Shown: positions 1-25,608 of the stretch, one piece after another | Layout of the letters: each line of letters opens with the position of its first letter | Numbering within the stretch: position 1 is the stretch's first letter | NCBI RefSeq assembly: GCF_030687715.1 | Contig: NZ_CP117445.1 | Coordinates: forward strand, 2,104,501 to 2,168,500 | Length of the DNA stretch: 64,000 nt | Source: Pseudomonas sp. FP2196 | GTDB taxonomy: Bacteria; Pseudomonadota; Gammaproteobacteria; Pseudomonadales; Pseudomonadaceae | Reading direction: 5' to 3' | Translations under genes and position numbers: made by a program | The notes under the pieces: generated by a model | What the model saw: only the letters and a program-made list of their open reading frames with translations | What the model was told of the DNA's origin: nothing | Databases searched by the model: none

Positions 1-3000
1 ATTCAGCGCTGGGCGGGGCAGGGCGGCGAGGCGCTGTTCGACAACATTCTGGTGTTCGAAAACTACCCGATTGCCCAGGCGCTGAGTCAGGCCGGGCAAG
101 GGCTGGTGTTCGGTGACGTGGGCAATCTTGAGCAGACGCACTATGCGCTTAGCGTTGCCGTGACATTGGGTCAGCAACTGGCGCTGCATTACAGCTTCGA
201 CCGTGGCCAGTTCACCAGTGACGTGATCGAAGGCATCAGTGCGCATCTGCTGCAATTGCTCGAGCAGTTTGCCGTGTCGGCTGAACGCAACCTCGGCGAA
301 ATCGCTTTGGCCAGCGCTGACGAGCAGGCGCGCCAGCAAGCTGAAAACCATCCGCAGCCATACCCGGTGGACAAAGGCGTGCATCAGCGTATTGCCGCTT
401 TGGCCGGCGAAAATCCGCAACGCACGGCGGTGATCTTCAACGGTCAGCGCTTCAGCTATGGCGAAATCGATCAGCGCGCCAACCAATTGGCCCACGCGCT
501 GATCGCCCGTGGTGTCGGCCCGGAAACCCGCGTCGGTGTGGCCCTGCCGCGCAGTGAGGCGGTGATCGTCGCGCTGCTGGCGGTGCTCAAGGCTGGCGGC
601 GCCTACGTGCCGCTGGACACCAGCTATCCGCGTGAACGTCTGGCTTATCTGATCGAAGATTCGGGGCTGGCGCTGTTGCTCAGCGACTCGTCGGTGTCGG
701 CGCAATTGCCCGTAGCCGAATCGGTGCCATTGTTGGAGCTGGATCGCCTCGACCTGCGCGAATGGCCGATCAACGCGCCCCAGGTGCAACTTGATCCGCA
801 CAACCTCGCGTATGTGATTTACACCTCCGGTTCCACCGGTAATCCGAAAGGCGTCAGCGTCGCTCACGGCCCGTTGGCCATGCACTGCCAGGCCATCGGT
901 CAGCGTTATGAAATGCGCGACAGCGATTGCGAATTCCACTTCATGTCGTTCGCTTTCGACGGCGCCCATGAGCGCTGGCTGACCAGCCTGACCCACGGCG
1001 CCTCGTTGCTGATCCGCGATGACAGCCTGTGGACGCCGGAGCAGACCTACAACGCCATGATTGAACACGGCGTGACGGTGGTCGCGTTCCCGCCGGTGTA
1101 CCTGCAACAACTGGCCGAACACGCCGAGCGCGTCGGCAACCCACCCAACGTGCGCATTTACTGCTTCGGCGGTGACGCGGTGCCGAACGCCAGTTTCGAG
1201 CGGGTCAAACGTGCGCTCGACCCGGACTACATCATCAACGGTTATGGCCCGACCGAAACCGTGGTCACGCCGCTGATCTGGAAGGCCGGTCGCGAGGTGC
1301 CGTGCGGTGCCGCTTACGCGCCTATCGGCAGCCGCATCGGTGATCGCAGCGCTTATGTGCTCGACGCCGATCTGAACCTGCTGCAGCAGGGCATGGCCGG
1401 TGAACTGTATCTGGGTGGCACGGGTCTGGCCCGGGGTTATCTGAATCGTCCGGGGCTGACCGCCGAGCGCTTTGTCGCTAACCCTTTCAGCAGCACTGGC
1501 GGCTTGCTCTATCGCACCGGTGACCTCGTTCGCCAGCGCGCCGACGGCACGTTCGACTATCTGGATCGCATCGACAATCAGGTGAAGATCCGCGGTTTCC
1601 GCATTGAGCTCGGTGAAGTCGAAGCCGCCCTGCAAGCGCTCGACGGCGTGCGTGAAGCAGTGGTCGTGGCCCAGGAAGGCAGCGCCGGTAGCGGCAAGCG
1701 TCTGGTTGCCTATGTGGTGGGCGATTCTGACCGCGCGGACTTCACTGAAGACCTGCGTGCGCAGCTCAAGGCTACCTTGCCGGCGCACATGGTGCCGGCG
1801 TATGTGTTGCGTCTGGAACGCATGCCGCTGACGCCGAACGGCAAGCTCGACCGCAAGAATCTGCCGAAACCGGATGTCAGCCAACTGCAACAAACCTATG
1901 TCGCCCCACAGAGCGCGCTGGAGCAACAACTGGCGACGATCTGGCAAGACGTGCTCAAGCTTGAGCAAGTCGGCATCAGCGACAACTTCTTTGAGCTGGG
2001 CGGCGATTCGATCATTTCGATTCAAGTGGTCAGCCGTGCGCGGCAGGCGGGTATTCGCTTTACGCCCAAAGACCTGTTCCAGCACCAGACCATTCAGGCG
2101 TTGGCCGTTGTCGCGCAGACGGGCGAAGCGTTGCAGTTGATCGATCAGCAACCGGTCACCGGCCGCACGGCGCTGTTGCCGATTCATCAGGAGTTCTTTG
2201 CTCAGTCGATTCCCGACCGTCATCACTGGAACCAGTCGGTGATGCTCAGGCCGAATCAGACACTGGATGCCCACGTGCTTGAACAAGCGCTGGATGCGCT
2301 GGTGTTGCATCACGACAGCTTGCGTCTGGACTATGTCGAGCAGGCGGATGGCTGGTCGGCGCAGTACCGCGACGTCGCAACCCAAGCGGGTGAAACCATC
2401 CTCTGGCAAGTCGATGTTGCCGACCTCGCAACGCTTGAGGTCTTGGGCGACAAGGCTCAGCGCAGCTTGCAATTGAGCGGTGGCTCGCTGATTCGCGCGG
2501 TGCTGGCGAACCTGGCCGATGGCAGCCAGCGCCTGTTGCTGATCGTCCATCACCTGGTGGTCGATGGCGTGTCGTGGCGGATTCTGTTTGAAGATCTGCA
2601 AAATGTTTATCGGCAGATTGCCGCGGGCCATACCGTGCAATTGCCGGCCAAGACCAGTGCGGTCAAAGCCTGGGCGGCGGCGTTGCAGGACTACGCGGCC
2701 AGCCCTGCGTTGCAGGCTGAACTGGGCTTCTGGCAGCAGCAGTTGCAAGGCGCTTCTGCCGCTTTGCCTTATGATCGTCGGAACGGCGGCCAGCAGCACG
2801 ATCAGGCACTGACGCTTCACAGCAAGCTAGACAAATCTCTGACCCGACAGTTGTTGCAGGATGCGCCGGCGGCGTATCGCACCCAGGTCAACGATCTGCT
2901 GCTGACGGCTCTGGCGCGGGTGATGGTGCGCTGGACCGGTGCTGACCACGCGCTGGTATTGCTTGAAGGCCACGGTCGCGAAGATCTGTTCGACAGCGTC

Positions 3001-6000
3001 GACCTGACGCGCACTGTCGGCTGGTTCACCAGTGTGTTCCCGGCGCGACTCTCGCCGGTCGCAGAGCTGGGTGCGTCACTCAAGCAGGTCAAGGAACAAC
3101 TGCGGGCGATTCCGCACAAAGGCATCGGCTTTGGTGCGCTGGCGCATCTGGGCGATGAGCAGGCTCGCCAGACCTTGCAAGCCTTGCCGGCACCACGCCT
3201 GACCTTCAACTATCTGGGCCAGTTCGACGGCAGCTTCGACGCCGCTGACGACGCGTTGTTCGCGCCGACCAGCGAGTCCGGCGGTGCTGAAGTCAATCTG
3301 CAGGGCCCGCTGGGCAACCCGCTGGCGCTGAACGGCAAAGTCTTCGGCGGTGAGCTGGACCTGAGCTGGACCTACAGCGGCGGGATGTTCGACGCGGCGA
3401 CCATCCAGCGGCTGGCCGATGATTACGTGCAGGAATTGACGGCGCTGATCGGCCATTGCTGCGACAACGCCAACCGTGGCGTGACACCGTCGGACTTCCC
3501 GCTGGCGCAACTGTCGCAGACGCAGCTCGATGTGCTGGTTCTTGAACCGCAGTCCATCGACGACATCTATCCGCTGTCGCCGATGCAGCAGGGCATGTTG
3601 TTCCATACGTTGCTCGAACACGGCAACGGCGATTACATCAACCAGATGCGTCTGGACGTCGACGGCGTCGATCCGCAACGTTTCCGCGCGGCGTGGCAAG
3701 CGGTGGTGGATGCCCATGACATTCTGCGCACCGGGTTCTTCTGGCAGGGCAATTTGCCGCAACCGGTGCAAGTGGTGCTTCGTCAGGTCGAGGTGCCGTT
3801 CAGCGTGCTCGACTGGCACGGCAAAACCGGGCTGGACGCAGCGCTGCAAACGCTCGCTGACGAAGAACGTGCACTGGGTCTGGACCTGACCTGCGCGCCG
3901 CTGCTGCGTTTGGTGCTGGTGCGCACCGCGACTGATCGTCATCACCTGATCTACACCAATCATCACATCCTGATGGATGGCTGGAGCAGTGCGCAGTTGC
4001 TCGGCGAAGTGTTGCAGCATTATCGCGGCGAAGCGGTGGCGCGTCCGGCGGGCCGCTATCGCGATTACATCGGCTGGCTGCAGCGTCAGGACAATGCGGC
4101 GGCCGAAGCCTACTGGCTGGCGACGCTGAACAACCTGCAAGAACCAACGCGTCTGGCCACTGCCATCGCGCGGCCGCATGACGGCTTGCCGAGCGTCGGT
4201 TATGGCGATCATTACCAAGTGTTGGACGCGGATCTGACTCAGCGTCTGGGTGAGTTTGCCCGAGCCGCGAAGGTCACGGTCAACACCGTGGTGCAAGCCG
4301 CATGGCTGTTGCTGTTGCAGCGTTACACCGGCAAAGACTGTGTGGCGTTCGGCGCCACTGTTGCCGGGCGCCCGGCGGATCTTCCGGGTGCTGAAGCGCA
4401 GATCGGTCTGTTCATCAACACCTTGCCGGTGGTTGCCGCGCCGCAAGCACAGCAGAGTCTGGCCAGTTGGCTGCAAGGGGTGCAGGCGCAGAATCTGGCA
4501 TCGCGCGAGTTCGAACACACGCCATTGGCGGATATTCAGCGCTGGGCCGGGCAGGGCGGTGATGCGCTGTTCGACAGCCTGATGGTGTTCGAGAACTACC
4601 CGATTGCCGAAGCGCTGGAACGTGGCGCACCGCAAGGCTTGCGCTTCGGCGCGGTGGCCAATCAGGAACAGACCAACTATCCGTTGACCCTGCTAGTGAA
4701 CATGGGCGCGCAACTGACGGTGCATTTCAGCTATCAGCGCGACAGCTTTGCCGCCGCCAGCGTGGCGCAGTTGGGCGCGCATTTGCAGCGTCTGCTGAGC
4801 CAGATGACCGAGGCAGGCGAACGCGTGCTCGGCGACTTGAACCTGATCGAAAGCACTCCAGGCATCGCTGCCGATTTCGTCACCGATCTGTGCATTCATC
4901 AGGGCATCGCCCGTCAGGTGGCGGCGACGCCGGATGCACTGGCGGTGACCTTCGGCAGCGAGCAACTGACTTACGCCGAACTGGACGTGCAGGCCAATCG
5001 TCTGGCGCACAAGCTGATCGAGTCGGGTGTCGGCCCGGAAGTGCGGGTGGGCGTGGCGATGCCGCGTTCCGAGCAGTTGCTTGTCGCCCTGTTGGCGGTG
5101 CTCAAGGCCGGTGGCGCCTATGTGCCGCTGGACCCGAATTACCCGGCGGATCGCGTTGCCTACATGCTCGAAGACAGCCGTGCGCGGGTGTTGCTGACCG
5201 AGCAAGCGATCGCCGCGACCCTGAGTGTGCCGAGCGAAACGCAAGTGTTGTTGCTGGATCAGGTGTCGCTGAATAGCTATTCAGTTGTGGCGCCTCAAAC
5301 ATCGGTCGCGCCGGATAACCTTGCTTACGTGATCTACACCTCGGGCTCCACCGGCAAGCCAAAAGGCGTGGCGATTGCCCATCGCAACGTCATGGCGCTG
5401 ATCGAGTGGTCGGCCAAGGTCTACAGCCGCGACGACATCCAAGGCGTATTGGCTTCGACCTCGGTGTGCTTCGATCTGTCGGTGTGGGAGCTGTTCGTCA
5501 CCTTGGCCAACGGCGGCTCGCTGATCATCGCCCGTAATGCCCTGGAGCTGCCGCAACTGGCAGCCCGCGATCAGGTGCGCCTGATCAACACTGTGCCGTC
5601 AGCCATTGCTGCGTTGCAGCGCGCCGGGCAGATTCCGCCAAGCGTGCGGATCATCAACCTCGCTGGCGAGCCGCTGAAACAAGGCTTGGTGGATGCGTTG
5701 TATCAGCAGTCGACGGTCGAGCATGTCTACGACCTGTACGGCCCGTCGGAAGACACCACCTATTCGACCTGGACTCGCCGCAGTGCCGGTGGTCAGGCGC
5801 GCATTGGTCGAGCCCTCGACCACAGCAACAGCCATTTGCTCGACGCCGATCTGCACGTTGTCCCGCAAGGGGTGTCGGCCGAGTTGTACCTCTCCGGCGC
5901 CGGCATCACTCGCGGCTACCTGGGCCGTGCGGCGATGACCGCCGAGCGCTTCGTGCCCAACCCACTCGCCGCCAATGGTGAGCGCATGTACCGCACCGGT

Positions 6001-6689
6001 GACCTGATTCGCGAGCGCGAAGATGGCCAACTGGAGTACATGGGGCGGATCGACCATCAGGTGAAAATTCGTGGATTCCGCATCGAACTGGGCGAGATCG
6101 AGGCGCGATTGCTCGCCCAACCGGCAGTCACCGAAGCGGCGGTGCTGGCCGTCGAAGGCGAGGCTGGCGCGCAACTGGTGGCCTATGTGGTCGCCCCGCC
6201 ACTGGATCTGTATGACGGCGAAGCGCAGCGGCTCCTGCGCGACGGACTAAAGACTGGCCTCAAGTCTTCGTTACCTGACTACATGATTCCCGCGCACCTG
6301 CTGTTCCTTGAGCAGTTGCCACTGACCCCCAACGGCAAACTCGACCGCAAGGCCTTGCCAGCGGTCGATGCCAGCCAGATGCAGGCCGCGTATGTCGCGC
6401 CGCACAGTGAGCTTGAGCAGCAGGTCGCGGCGATCTGGCAGCAAGTGCTCGAAGTGCAACGCATCGGCCTGAACGACCACTTCTTCGAACTGGGCGGGCA
6501 CTCGCTGCTGGCGGTCAACGTGGTGTCGCGCATTGCCCTGGAACTGGGCCTGACGCTGACCCCGCAACTGTTATTCCAGCACCCCGTCCTGAGCGACTTT
6601 GTCGCTCACCTCGATACAGGAGGCGGGGCAATCAACGAACAGAAACTGAGCAAGCTGGAAGCCCTGCTTGACGATATGGAGGAAGTCTG

Positions 6690-6690
<1 letters not shown>
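1..6690 (+). CDS. Pyoverdine NRPS, C-terminal part (truncated by left window edge)
   Basis: The reading frame is open from base 1, so the gene starts outside the window; 2229 residues are visible. Domain order: end of a condensation (C) domain; A domain (core YTSGSTGNPKG near nt 820); carrier (FFELGGDSI, nt ~1987); epimerase (HHLVVDGVSW, nt ~2548); D-accepting C domain (YPLSPMQQGM, then HHILMDGW, nt 3565-3980); second A domain (nt 4960-6100); carrier (FFELGGHSL, nt ~6480). No thioesterase, so the chain passes to the next synthetase. Pocket residues aligned by hand to the GrsA code give DGEACGGVTK for the first A domain (basic, probably hydroxyornithine, epimerised to D) and DLWTNALTYK for the second (close to the Ala code DLFNNALTYK). 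By position it is pvdJ or pvdI. The next NRPS start overlaps its stop codon by one base, so the two are co-translated. Confidence 0.93.
4881..5460 (+). repeat. Direct repeat, copy 1 (Ala-like adenylation domain)
   Basis: The N-terminal half of this A domain is almost base-identical to 15941-16520, at a constant offset of 11060 bp. For example, the stretch from 5221 differs from that at 16281 by one base over 60. Similarity continues at a lower level to about 6060. The flanking C domains and the C-terminal A/T parts are much less alike. This is the signature of recent duplication or gene conversion between modules. Confidence 0.8.
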
Positions 6691-21680
<14,990 letters not shown>

Positions 21681-21744
21681 ACTTGCTCTGAACTTGAAAA
21701 ACCGCTCGGGCGCCTGATGGCGCTCGACCGGTCTGGAGAATTGA

Positions 21745-22704
21745 ATGTCGTTGAACCCTGATATCGCCGCGTTTCTGCAACTGGTTGGCAACGGCCGGGC
21801 CAGTGGCAAGCGCGTCGGCATGCATGAGTTGAGCCCGGCGCAAGCCCGCGAGCAATTCGATCAGTCGTCGTTGTTGATGGATGCCGGTGGTGAAGACCTG
21901 AAAGTGGTGGATGAACTGCAATTGCCCGTGCGCGACGGCACGCGCCTCAACGCACGGATTTACAGCAATCAGCCCTTGAATACAGGTGCCGGTCGCCCGG
22001 CGCTGTTGTATTTCCATGGCGGTGGCTATGTAGTCGGCAGCCTCGATTCCCATGATTCGCTGTGCCGCGCTTTGGCTTCGATGGCTGATTGTGTGGTGCT
22101 TTCGGTGGCTTATCGCTTGGCGCCTGAGTTTCGCTTTCCGACGGCGGCCGATGATGCCCGCGATGCCTGGGATTGGCTGGTAGCCAGCGCGCAGGATCTG
22201 GGCATCGACGCCGCGCGCCTGGCAATTGCCGGTGACAGCGTCGGCGGCAGTCTGGCCACGGTGCTCGCCGCAGAACTGGCGGATGCTGCCGTGCAGCCGC
22301 GCTTGCAGGTGCTGATTTATCCGGTCACTGATGCGAGTCGCAGCACGCCTTCCATCGAGCAGTTCGGGGAAGGGTATCTGCTGGAAAAGGCTTCGCTGCA
22401 GTGGTTCTACGAGCACTATCAGCGCGATGTCAGCGATCGTCTCGATCCGCGCTTCTCGCCGTTGCTGGCAGAGGTCAGCGCTAACGTCGCGCCCGTGCTG
22501 CTGGTGTTGGCCGAATGCGATCCGTTGCATGACGAGGGCGTTGCGTATGCGCGTCATTTGCAGGCGGCGGGGGTTGAGGTGGAATTGAAGGTGTATGAGG
22601 GCATGACCCACGACTTCATGCGCATGGGCGCGATCATTGATGAGGCTGAAGAGGCGCAGCAGCATATTGCCGGGCGATTGGTGGAGGTGTTTGCTGTGGC
22701 TTGA
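21745..22704 (+). CDS. Alpha/beta hydrolase (hormone-sensitive lipase/esterase family)
   Basis: 319 aa, no signal peptide, so cytoplasmic. The oxyanion-hole motif HGGG (FHGGGYVVGS), the nucleophile elbow GDSVGG, a late Asp (ECDPLHDEG) and a His (GMTHDFM) give the complete Ser-Asp-His triad of HSL-type carboxylesterases. Length is typical. The ATG follows GGAG at about 21734, and the gene lies 64 bp after the terminal NRPS on the same strand with no terminator seen between them, so it is probably in the NRPS operon. A role in siderophore assembly, such as editing or hydrolysis of a mis-primed or acylated intermediate, is only inferred from position; it is not a type II thioesterase by sequence. 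The substrate is unknown. Confidence 0.85.
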   Translation: MSLNPDIAAFLQLVGNGRASGKRVGMHELSPAQAREQFDQSSLLMDAGGEDLKVVDELQLPVRDGTRLNARIYSNQPLNTGAGRPALLYFHGGGYVVGSLDSHDSLCRALASMADCVVLSVAYRLAPEFRFPTAADDARDAWDWLVASAQDLGIDAARLAIAGDSVGGSLATVLAAELADAAVQPRLQVLIYPVTDASRSTPSIEQFGEGYLLEKASLQWFYEHYQRDVSDRLDPRFSPLLAEVSANVAPVLLVLAECDPLHDEGVAYARHLQAAGVEVELKVYEGMTHDFMRMGAIIDEAEEAQQHIAGRLVEVFAVA

Positions 22705-22709
22705 CGGGG

Positions 22710-22935
22710 TGGGTGAATATCCGTTGCTTCGGGCGCAGCCGCTGACGGTTTCGCCTGACGGCGACTCACTTTTTTTACAAACGCCTAAAAAAAGTAAGCA
22801 AAAAAACGCTTGCCCCAGCGAGCGGGCCGAACGCCGGGGCCCAGCCTTTTGCTTACTTTTCGGCGTTTGGAAAAGTGAGTCGCTGTAAGAGCGAAACCGC
22901 CAGCCGCAACACCCGAAAAAACGGATATACACCCA
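22710..22935. repeat. Long imperfect palindrome, MITE-like (~226 bp)
   Basis: Left arm (22710-22803) and right arm (22847-22935) are inverted copies of each other. Paired blocks include ATATCCG/CGGATAT near the tips, GGTTTCGC/GCGAAACC, GCGACTCACTTTT/AAAAGTGAGTCGC and GTAAGCAAAA/TTTTGCTTAC. A GC-rich core of about 43 bp lies between the arms. The arms extend almost the full length and no coding frame is shared with neighbours. It occupies the gap between the hydrolase gene and the convergent fpvA gene. It looks like a dispersed non-coding palindromic element rather than a simple terminator, though as RNA it would fold strongly on either strand. Confidence 0.75.
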
Positions 22936-22984
22936 AAACCCCAAGAGCATGGTCGGCCCTAAAGCCGCCAAGCCCAATTAGCTC

Positions 22985-23013
22985 AAAAAAAACGCCGGCA
23001 GAGGCCGGCGTTT
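22985..23013 (-). terminator. Rho-independent terminator of fpvA
   Basis: Read on the minus strand, AAACGCCGGC-CTCT-GCCGGCGTTT is followed directly by a run of eight T. It begins about 20 nt after the fpvA stop codon. Confidence 0.85.
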
Positions 23014-23031
23014 CAGTGAGCGCAGAACGTA

Positions 23032-25491
23032 TTACCAGTTGTAGGTCACGTCAGCCGTCATGGTACGGCCTTCGCCGTAGTAGCAGTCGAGGGTGCTGTT
23101 GCACGCGGCAACGTATTTCTCGTCGGTGAGGTTCTGCAGGTTGGCTTGCAGCTTCACGCCTTTGATGTGCAGCGGCGATTTTTCCAGGTCGTAGGAGACC
23201 ATGGCGTCATACACGGTGTAGGACGGGATCTGGAACGAGTCCGACTCGTAGTCCGAACCGTAGCTGCTGCGCACGTAGCGTGCACCCAGACCCATGCCGA
23301 AACCGGCCAGGGCAGTGGAGATGTCGAAGTCGTAGTTGACCCAGGCGGACGCGGTCAGTGGTGGACGCATCGCCAGGGTGCGACCTTCGCGACCGTCGTT
23401 GTCTTTCTCCCACTTGGTCTGGTTACGCGACACCGAAGCCAGTAAGCGCAGGTTCTGGGTGACATTGACCTTGCCTTCAAGCTCGACACCACGGGAGCGC
23501 ACAGTGCCGCTCTGGGTGCTGAAACCCGGATTGTCGAGGTCGGAGGTGAGCATGTTGTCCTGATCGATCTGGTAGGCCGACAACTGGATAAAACCATCAA
23601 TGGACGTCGGCTCGTACTTGATACCGACTTCGTACTGCTTGCCGGTGGTCGGTTCGAAAGCGCCGCCGCTCATGTCGGTACCGGTTTGCGGCAGGAACGA
23701 TTCGGCGTAGCTCACGTACGGTGTGATGCCATTTTCGAACTCGTAGCCGAAGCCGGCACGACCGGTGAACTTCTCGTCCTTCTGGTTGCTGTGGCCGCCG
23801 GTCAGCGGTTGCTTGTTGTCGGTTTCGGCAAAGTCATAACGACCGCCGAGGGTCAGGAACCACTGGTTCCAGCGCAGTTGATCCTGAGCGTACAGGCCGG
23901 TCTGGGTAATGGTGTTATCCCACTTGTACGGCTGGCGGAAGTTGATCTGGCTGCCATACACCGGGTTGTACAGGTCGATACCTGGCGCGGTGCGGTCATA
24001 GAGACCGAGGAACTTTGAGTTGGAGTGGTAGTAGTCCACGCCCAGCAGCACCGTGTGCTCGATATCGGCAGTCTTGAACTTGGCCTGGGCAATGTTATCG
24101 ATGCCGTAAACCTTGTTGTGCTGCGACCAGTCCACCGCGTAACGGCTCTGGAAACTGTTGTCGTTGAGACCGGTGACCGGGTTGGTCGGGAACGAATAGC
24201 CGTGCAGCGGCGCCACGTACTGGTCGTTGACGTCGGCGTAACGAGCGTTCTGTTTCAGGGTCCAGACGTCGTTGAGTTCGTGGGCGATTTCGTAACCGAC
24301 CACGAACTGCTCACGGTGGTACTTGTTCACGTCCGGTTCGCCGATGAAGCGGCTGCGGCTGATGCGCCCGTTGGAAGTGCTTTTGACCGTGCCAAATGCC
24401 GGCAAACCTTGAGCTTCCGGTACGTCGTGGTCTTTCTGGTACTGACCGAATACGGTGATGGTGGTGCGGTCGTTCGGCAGCCAGGTCAGGCTTGGCGCCA
24501 GCAACATGCGGTTCTGGTTGGCGTAGTCGATGGCCGAACTGCTGTCGTTGAACACGCCGGTCAGGCGATAGAGGAATTCGCCCTGATCGTCGATCGGGCC
24601 ACCGAAGTCGAAGGCTCCGTATTTACGGTCATAGCTGCCGCCACCGATTTTCACTTCATGCAGCGGGGTAGCCGTCGGGCGCTTGCTGACCATGTTGACG
24701 ATGCCGCCAGGCTGGTTCTGCCCGTAAAGTACCGACGCCGGGCCCTTGAGCACTTCGACGCGTTCCAGGGTGTACGGGTCGATTTGCAGCGAACCGCCGG
24801 TGCTGCCGCCGCCGTATGGCATGTGCAGACCATCGAGGTACAGCGGAGTAGGGGAGAAACCACGGGAGGTCGGTTCGTCGAAAATCTTCACCCGGTCCGA
24901 GAAACCGCCGCCGGTCATGCCTGGTGTGTAAAGCAGGGCTTCGGTGACCGACTTCGAACCGCGCATCTTGATTTCGTCTTGCGTCACGACGTTGATGGTC
25001 TGCGGGATTTCCTTGAGCGACGAATCGGTCTTGGACCCGGAGGCGCTGCGCTTGGCGACGATCCCGTCAACCGGACCCCAGGCCGATTCCGCGGTGGCGG
25101 AAATACTGGTCGGTGCCAGATCCAGACTTGCACCGCTGCTGCGGCCGCGCAACGCGACGTTGTTGCCCTGAACGCTGTAGGCGATGTCGGTGCCTTTGAG
25201 CAATTGCGCGATGGCGGCGGTTGGTTCCAGGTTACCGCTGACGGCGGTGCTGCGCAGACCACTCACTTCATCCGGGCTGTAAAGCACCTGAAGATTGGTC
25301 TGGCGACCGAATTCCTGCAAGGCGCTCCCCAGCGACTGTGCAGGAATATTGATCGCCACGGCGGCGGCCTGAGCCTGACCTGCCATTGGCAAGGTCAGGG
25401 CCATGGCGCACAGCGCTGGCAACGTGGAACGCAAGGAGCGGCGGATCAGCAGAGCCTTGGCGAGCGGGTGGAGTCCGTGCGGTGCGGGCAT
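23032..25491 (-). CDS. fpvA: Ferripyoverdine TonB-dependent receptor with signalling domain (FpvA)
   Basis: 819 aa from the ATG at 25491; an in-frame TTG at 25509 would add six residues but is less likely. Order: signal peptide (~1-42, ending near GQAQA); STN signalling domain (~43-120, SALQEFGRQTNLQVLYSPDEV); plug (IPQTINVVTQDEI, VEVLKGPASVLYGQNQPGG); 22-strand barrel ending in the outer-membrane signature NW. It takes up ferripyoverdine across the outer membrane using TonB energy. The STN domain should signal through an FpvR anti-sigma factor (not in the window) to FpvI and PvdS. Length matches known FpvA. It follows pvdE on the same strand after 117 bp. The receptor should recognise the peptide made by the adjacent synthetases. 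Confidence 0.95.
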   Translation of the reverse strand: MPAPHGLHPLAKALLIRRSLRSTLPALCAMALTLPMAGQAQAAAVAINIPAQSLGSALQEFGRQTNLQVLYSPDEVSGLRSTAVSGNLEPTAAIAQLLKGTDIAYSVQGNNVALRGRSSGASLDLAPTSISATAESAWGPVDGIVAKRSASGSKTDSSLKEIPQTINVVTQDEIKMRGSKSVTEALLYTPGMTGGGFSDRVKIFDEPTSRGFSPTPLYLDGLHMPYGGGSTGGSLQIDPYTLERVEVLKGPASVLYGQNQPGGIVNMVSKRPTATPLHEVKIGGGSYDRKYGAFDFGGPIDDQGEFLYRLTGVFNDSSSAIDYANQNRMLLAPSLTWLPNDRTTITVFGQYQKDHDVPEAQGLPAFGTVKSTSNGRISRSRFIGEPDVNKYHREQFVVGYEIAHELNDVWTLKQNARYADVNDQYVAPLHGYSFPTNPVTGLNDNSFQSRYAVDWSQHNKVYGIDNIAQAKFKTADIEHTVLLGVDYYHSNSKFLGLYDRTAPGIDLYNPVYGSQINFRQPYKWDNTITQTGLYAQDQLRWNQWFLTLGGRYDFAETDNKQPLTGGHSNQKDEKFTGRAGFGYEFENGITPYVSYAESFLPQTGTDMSGGAFEPTTGKQYEVGIKYEPTSIDGFIQLSAYQIDQDNMLTSDLDNPGFSTQSGTVRSRGVELEGKVNVTQNLRLLASVSRNQTKWEKDNDGREGRTLAMRPPLTASAWVNYDFDISTALAGFGMGLGARYVRSSYGSDYESDSFQIPSYTVYDAMVSYDLEKSPLHIKGVKLQANLQNLTDEKYVAACNSTLDCYYGEGRTMTADVTYNW

Positions 25492-25550
25492 TGTTCTTCT
25501 ACTCTTCAAAGTGTTGACTGAGAACTATTTCTATTAACTGTAAGTAAGAC

Positions 25551-25593
25551 GTTGAGCCTTCCGAAAACCGGAAAGACTCAACGCATTTTTTTT
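25551..25593 (+). terminator. Hairpin with T-run between pvdE and fpvA (oriented to plus strand)
   Basis: GTTGAGCCTTCCG-AAAA-CGGAAAGACTCAAC (25551-25582, one mismatch pair) is followed on the plus strand by GCATTTTTTTT. On the minus strand, where pvdE and fpvA are transcribed, the hairpin is not followed by T residues. It could stop antisense transcription coming from the fpvA side, or reduce pvdE read-through into fpvA. Confidence 0.45.
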
Positions 25594-25608
25594 ACAAATT
25601 TTTCACAA

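Noticed and set aside
24025..25521. 498-aa plus-strand open frame opposite fpvA
   Set aside because: Mirror of the receptor coding sequence, no ribosome site or known motif; the sense strand encodes a complete FpvA.
24620..25550. A PvdS box for fpvA
   Set aside because: The nearest match on the minus strand upstream (AAAAT-N14-CGT at 25602-25581) has a wrong first base and wrong spacing.
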